From Arthrobacter sp. ov407 (lineage in GTDB: Bacteria; Actinomycetota; Actinomycetes; Actinomycetales; Micrococcaceae), in NCBI RefSeq assembly GCF_900102895.1, contig NZ_FNGD01000005.1:237490-301489 (forward strand): DNA of 64,000 nt. The letters run 5' to 3'. Positions 60,865 through 64,000 of the stretch are shown one piece after another (the first letter of the stretch is position 1; each line of letters starts with the position of its first letter). The notes below the pieces were generated by a model. That model worked only from the letters and a program-made list of their open reading frames with translations. It did not search any database and was not told where the DNA came from. The position numbers were made by a program, and so were the translations under genes.

Positions 60865-61543
60865 GAAGCCGCCAGACGTCAGAGTCCTGCACGGGCACCG
60901 CGTCATCAGTGGCTCCGAGCTGCGGGCCACGTTCGTGGAGCAGGAAGATACGGCAGACAACCCCACCCGGCTGCGGCGCAGAATCCTTCACGGCGTGGTC
61001 CTGGTGATGCTTGTCGGCCTGATCGCGACGGCGATCGTGGTGGCCCTCGCCATCATGAACGGCCAGATCAAGCTTCCCGCGGCGGAGCGGAGCAAGGCCG
61101 CAGTGTCGGTGTGTCCGAAGGCCACCTACGACTACACGCCACCGGGTAAGGTCCACGTCAACGTCTACAACTCCACGAGCCGCCCGGGCCTGGCCCGGAC
61201 CGTGGCCAATCAGTTCGCCGCCCGGAAGTTCCTCGTGGGTGCCGTGGGGAACACGACTTCGACCTACCGCGGCGTGGCGCTGATCGTCTCCGGTGCCGCC
61301 GGCCAGTCGGCCGCCTTCAGCGTCCAGCGGAACCTGCCCGGCACGGACTATGTCCAGGACGACCGCACGGACCCGAGCGTGGACGTCATCATTACCGGCG
61401 ACTTCAAGAAACTGGCCAAACCGGAGCTCGTGGACCAGACGCCGGGCCGGCTCAGCTGCCCTCGCGAGGACCGGCGCATCGTGGATGACTCCAGGCTGCC
61501 CATCCGGCCGACGGCCAAGCCGACGGCGGGCGTGGCACCGTAG
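60857..61543 (+). CDS. LytR C-terminal domain membrane protein
   Basis: A 228-residue protein. One membrane span (GVVLVMLVGLIATAIVVALA, about residues 46-66) is preceded by a cytoplasmic N-terminus. Outside lies a LytR_C domain: VHVNVYNSTSRPGLARTVAN, FLVGAVGNTTSTYRGVALIV and YVQDDRTDPSVDVIITGDF. LytR_C domains accompany cell-wall assembly proteins, but this one lacks the LCP catalytic domain. It is coupled to the ParB-like protein gene by an 8-base overlap. Role in wall assembly is inference. Confidence 0.8.
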   Translation: MARKPPDVRVLHGHRVISGSELRATFVEQEDTADNPTRLRRRILHGVVLVMLVGLIATAIVVALAIMNGQIKLPAAERSKAAVSVCPKATYDYTPPGKVHVNVYNSTSRPGLARTVANQFAARKFLVGAVGNTTSTYRGVALIVSGAAGQSAAFSVQRNLPGTDYVQDDRTDPSVDVIITGDFKKLAKPELVDQTPGRLSCPREDRRIVDDSRLPIRPTAKPTAGVAP

Positions 61544-61586
61544 CTGGGGCGCCGCAGTTCGGGGACGCAGTCTCGGGCGCCGCAGC

Positions 61587-62225
61587 CTAGCTGCTGGCGC
61601 TGACCGGCCGGCCGGCGTCGTCGAACCTGGCCCCTGCCCCCAGCTGGATGAACCGCACCGTCCGGGCCAGCCGCGCCTCGGCCTCGGCGTCCTGGCCCGC
61701 CCCGTCGCCCCGGGCCGCGCTCGAGGACAGCGTGCCGTGGATGAGCTGGGCGAGCTGGGCGATGTCCGACTCGGGCAGGTAGCCCTGGGCCATGCCGTCG
61801 CGCAGGATCCCCCGCAGGAGCACGCTGAGCTCACCAACGTGATCCGCGAGCTTGGCGAACGACGACGGCGAGAGCACGGCCGCCATGGCCGGCCCCGGCG
61901 GCAGGTGGCGCCGGCTCAGATCCTCCACCTGGGCCCGGACGTAGACGGCCAGCCGCTCCACCGGGTTCTCCAGCGCATCGAGTGATTCGCGCAGGTCGAG
62001 CAGGAACCGCTCCGTCTCATCCAGGGCGTAGGCGATCAAGAGCTCTTCGATGTCCGCGTAGTAGTTATAGACGGCGGTCCGGCCGATCTGGGCGTGGCGC
62101 GCGACGTCCGTCATGGTCAGGCCGGGCAGCCCGTGGGTGAAGAGGAGCTCCCCGAACGCGGTCAGGATGCGGCGCTGGGTCTCGGCACGTTGGGCGGCGT
62201 TGCTCGCGGCCGAAATCCTGGGCAT
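61587..62225 (-). CDS. TetR-family regulator
   Basis: A 212-residue TetR regulator. The helix-turn-helix is RRILTAFGELLFTHGLPGLT followed by MTDVARHAQIGRTAVYNYYA; the ligand domain (FLLDLRESLDALENPVERLA, PGPAMAAVLSPSSFAKLADH) is unassigned. No divergent efflux or enzyme gene is nearby other than the SRPBCC gene upstream on the same strand. TAAAGT six bases before the ATG suggests a leaderless message. Confidence 0.88.
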   Translation of the reverse strand: MPRISAASNAAQRAETQRRILTAFGELLFTHGLPGLTMTDVARHAQIGRTAVYNYYADIEELLIAYALDETERFLLDLRESLDALENPVERLAVYVRAQVEDLSRRHLPPGPAMAAVLSPSSFAKLADHVGELSVLLRGILRDGMAQGYLPESDIAQLAQLIHGTLSSSAARGDGAGQDAEAEARLARTVRFIQLGAGARFDDAGRPVSASS

Positions 62226-62231
62226 ACGGAC

Positions 62232-62237
62232 ACTTTA
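62232..62237 (-). promoter_or_regulatory. -10 box TAAAGT of the TetR gene, leaderless
   Basis: TAAAGT on the minus strand ends six bases before the ATG at 62225. Confidence 0.5.
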
Positions 62238-62295
62238 GCGCGATCTGTCACCAAAGCAGCCGGGTGGCGGACTGTGACACGGCCGGCGCGGAAAC

Positions 62296-62721
62296 TTAGG
62301 AGTCGGTGAGTCCGTCATACGTGGACCAGAAGTCGGCCATGGAGCGGGGCTGACCCAGGAGTAGCGCTTCAAGGTAAAGAAGGTGGGTGTGCCAACCAGG
62401 CAGGTAGTTGACGGCCTCGTTTCCGAGCCCGTCGTGGTGCAGCGCCAAGTCTGTTGACTCACCGGCTGGAGTGAGCACAATCCTCACATACGAGGGTGGT
62501 TCGTCTGGGAACTCCCATGTCATGCTAAGAATTCGCTCCGGTTCACACTCCTGAATACGGCTGGTGCAGAAATAGCCTTCGGCATGCTGAATGGTCACGG
62601 AATTGCCGACGACGAATTTCCCAGAAGTCAGTTTCCCCAGCCAGCGTGGCAACGCCTCAGGGTCGGTGAGACCCCACCAGATGTGGTCCGCAGGCACGGC
62701 CATCGACCAGCTGTGAGACAC
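62296..62721 (-). CDS. SRPBCC (AHSA1-like) protein, possibly disturbed upstream by an IS
   Basis: A 141-residue START/Bet v1-fold protein. WSMAVPADHIWWGLTDPEAL PRWLG-type N-terminus, FVVGNSVTIQHAEGYFCTSR, ERILSMTWEFPDEPPSYVRI and the final YLEALLLGQPRSMADFW helix are typical of AHSA1 homologues, which bind hydrophobic ligands or act as stress proteins. The start used is GTG 62721. Just 36 bases upstream the IS3 element begins, so the native promoter (or an ArsR gene that often precedes such genes) has been cut off. The frame is open into those 36 bases, so a few N-terminal residues may be lost. Confidence 0.7.
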   Translation of the reverse strand: MSHSWSMAVPADHIWWGLTDPEALPRWLGKLTSGKFVVGNSVTIQHAEGYFCTSRIQECEPERILSMTWEFPDEPPSYVRIVLTPAGESTDLALHHDGLGNEAVNYLPGWHTHLLYLEALLLGQPRSMADFWSTYDGLTDS

Positions 62722-62757
62722 CCGTTCATTCGCAGCATGAAGCGAACGACTTATGAG

Positions 62758-62783
62758 GGGACTGCCCCCGGTTTTGTTGACTC
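62758..62783 (+). repeat. Left inverted repeat of the IS3 element
   Basis: 26 bases; matches the reverse complement of 63975-64000 at 24 of 26 positions. Confidence 0.88.
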
Positions 62784-62823
62784 CTTGACCTAGCGAGCGG
62801 GTGCTCGTGGAAGGATGTTGACC

Positions 62824-63105
62824 ATGCCTACGGCTTATGGGGCGGAGTTCCGCCAGGATGTTATTGATGTGGCCCGCAAGGGCGGGGCGCCGCTGGCACA
62901 GATTGCGAAGGATTTCGGGCTTTCGGTCACGACGTTGAAGCGCTGGATTGCCATTGCCGAGCGTAAGGAATCCGGGGCCGGCCCGGCAGCGGCGGAGTCG
63001 GTCGAGATGCGGGAGTTGAGGAAGCGTAACCGCTTGTTGGAGCAGGAGAATGAGATTCTGCGCCGGGCTGCTGCCTATTTGGCGAGGGACATAAACCCAA
63101 AATGA
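62824..63105 (+). CDS. IS3-family transposase OrfA
   Basis: A 93-residue helix-turn-helix protein: GAEFRQDVIDVARKGGAPLA, QIAKDFGLSVTTLKRWIAIA (recognition helix), then a leucine zipper (MRELRKRNRLLEQENEILRR). It binds the IS ends. ATG 62824 has GGAAGG nine bases upstream; ATG 62815 would have none. Its stop TGA overlaps the orfB ATG (ATGA), and a CCCAAAATG run there could also allow a -1 frameshift to an OrfAB fusion, the usual IS3 mechanism. Confidence 0.9.
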   Translation: MPTAYGAEFRQDVIDVARKGGAPLAQIAKDFGLSVTTLKRWIAIAERKESGAGPAAAESVEMRELRKRNRLLEQENEILRRAAAYLARDINPK

Positions 63106-63968
63106 TCTACCCGCTGGTCACGGATCTTGCCGCCCAGGGAATTCCCGTGGCGGTGACCTGCAGGGTGTTGAAGTTCAGCAAGCAAGGGTACTACCGGTGG
63201 AGATCCAGCCCGGTGACGGAACGGGACTGGGCGGATGCCCACCTGGTCAACGCGGCGCTGGACATCCATGACGACGATCCCGCCTTCGGGTACCGGTTCA
63301 TCGCCGATGAACTCCCGGAGAAAGGCATCACCGCGGGCGAGAACAGGGTGCAGCGTCTGTGCCGGGACCATGGCATCTGGTCGGTGTTTTCGAAGAAGCG
63401 TGGCCTGAACCGGAAGCCGGGACCGCCGGTCCACGATGACCTGGTGGAGCGGGACTTCACCGCGGCGGCGCCGAACGAGCTGTGGCTGACCGACATCACT
63501 GAGCACCCCACCGGTGAAGGGAAGCTCTACCTCTGCGCGGTGAAGGACGTCTATTCCGGCAGGATCGTCGGATACTCGATGGACTCGCGGATGAAATCCT
63601 CGCTGGCCGTGGCCGCACTGGAGAACGCGGTGCGGGCACGCCGCCCGGCAGGAACGGTGGTGCATTCGGATCGGGGATCCCAGTTCCGGTCCCGCCGGTT
63701 CGTCGAATCGCTTCGGCACCACGGGCTCACCGGATCGATGGGCCGGGTCGGTGCGTGCGCGGACAACGCCGCGATGGAATCGTTCTTCTCCCTGCTGCAA
63801 AAGAACGTCCTGGACCGTCAGCGGTGGCTCACACGGCAGGAACTCCGGCTGGCAATCACAATCTGGATCGAGCGGACCTACCACCGCCGGCGACGGCAAC
63901 GACGGCTGGGAAAACTAACGCCAATCGAATATGAAACAATCAACCGGACCGCGCTCACAGCGGCCTAA
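63102..63968 (+). CDS. IS3-family transposase OrfB (DDE integrase)
   Basis: A 288-residue rve-type integrase. The catalytic residues are in ELWLTDITEHPTGEGKLYL (first Asp), VVHSDRGSQFRSRRFVESLR (second Asp) and ADNAAMESFFSLLQKNVLD (Glu), with the D-35-E spacing of IS3. An HTH_21-like N-terminal domain (VLKFSKQGYYRWRSSPVTER) precedes it. It is in the -1 frame relative to orfA and overlaps it by four bases. Intact, so probably active. Confidence 0.94.
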   Translation: MIYPLVTDLAAQGIPVAVTCRVLKFSKQGYYRWRSSPVTERDWADAHLVNAALDIHDDDPAFGYRFIADELPEKGITAGENRVQRLCRDHGIWSVFSKKRGLNRKPGPPVHDDLVERDFTAAAPNELWLTDITEHPTGEGKLYLCAVKDVYSGRIVGYSMDSRMKSSLAVAALENAVRARRPAGTVVHSDRGSQFRSRRFVESLRHHGLTGSMGRVGACADNAAMESFFSLLQKNVLDRQRWLTRQELRLAITIWIERTYHRRRRQRRLGKLTPIEYETINRTALTAA

Positions 63969-63974
63969 GACCCC

Positions 63975-64000
63975 GAGTCAACAAAAGCCGGGGCAGTCCC
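63975..64000 (-). repeat. Right inverted repeat of the IS3 element
   Basis: 26 bases, ending at the window edge; see 62758-62783. Confidence 0.88.

Larger units (their letters stand above)
62758..64000 (+). mobile_element. Complete IS3-family insertion sequence
   Basis: About 1243 bp with inverted ends: 62758-62783 and 63975-64000, matching at 24 of 26 bases (GGGACTGCCCC... and ...GGGGCAGTCCC, each with TTTTGTTGACTC inside). It encodes overlapping orfA and orfB, typical of IS3. The right end coincides with the window edge, so the target-site duplication cannot be checked. It is inserted next to the 5' end of the SRPBCC gene. Both frames look intact and all DDE residues are present, so it may be active. 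Confidence 0.92.

Overview
The window is high-GC DNA from an actinobacterium. The housekeeping order pyrE - trmH-like - fbaA - DUF3151 - purA, purS-purQ-purL, and ffs - dnaX - recR, plus the many short TANNNT-N6-start promoters, fit the Arthrobacter/Pseudarthrobacter group of the Micrococcaceae. That assignment is an inference from gene content, not from a database search. Nearly all genes are intact and share the same codon style. The clearest mobile DNA is an IS3-family element at the right end.

Layout. 0.0-5.6 kb: a minus-strand set for aromatic or other CoA-linked catabolism (5' end of a benzoate/2-aminobenzoate-type CoA ligase, TesB-type thioesterase, cupin, fumarylacetoacetate-hydrolase fold enzyme), a divergent RidA gene, a PaaX-type regulator coupled to a hotdog thioesterase, and a zinc alcohol dehydrogenase. 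5.6-9.4 kb: a 3-oxoacid CoA-transferase (two subunits) plus thiolase operon, divergent from an IclR regulator, with two matching 16-bp operators between them. 9.5-16.7 kb: a quinone-oxidoreductase-like enzyme, nadE, a flavin monooxygenase, a RibD/DHFR-fold protein, pyrE, a GAF-ANTAR protein, a STAS-like protein and a Tat-type alpha/beta hydrolase. 16.7-26 kb: HAD phosphatase, TrmH-type methyltransferase, a secreted S53 sedolisin, fbaA, DUF3151, a UDG-like protein, a MetE-core protein and purA. 26-27.2 kb: ACC deaminase between two 65-bp direct repeats that copy the purA terminator. 27.2-29.5 kb: a secreted Pro-Val-Ala protein, an ECF-like sigma factor and a coupled membrane anti-sigma candidate. 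29.5-33.7 kb: small conserved genes and a nuclease-like gene set among related palindromic hairpins. 33.7-37.1 kb: purS-purQ-purL.

37.3-44.3 kb: a large secreted subtilase, followed by two proteins resembling Streptomyces subtilisin inhibitor (one lipoprotein, one cytoplasmic), an uncharacterised enzyme between them, an OhrR/MarR-type regulator and two paralogous small proteins with an FGPANR motif. 44.4-51.5 kb: lysC with an internal beta-subunit start, then two arrays of a GGACATG-containing repeat family flanking a GNAT gene, recR, dnaX and the SRP RNA. A tRNA-Ser(GGA) follows. 51.8-62.7 kb: MpaB-type oxygenase, LytM/M23 peptidase, glutathione peroxidase, glutathione-independent formaldehyde dehydrogenase, a phosphoesterase, a stealth-type sugar-phosphate transferase lacking a usual start codon, a HAD phosphatase, a ParB-like small protein coupled to a LytR_C membrane protein, a TetR regulator and an SRPBCC protein. 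62.76-64.0 kb: a complete IS3-family insertion sequence with 26-bp ends, inserted 36 bp upstream of the SRPBCC gene.

The main signals beyond ordinary annotation are the paired repeat arrays, the subtilase/inhibitor neighbourhood, the ACC deaminase cassette between duplicated terminators, the palindrome family around the nuclease-like gene, the IclR operators, the internal lysC start, and a recurring leaderless promoter pattern.
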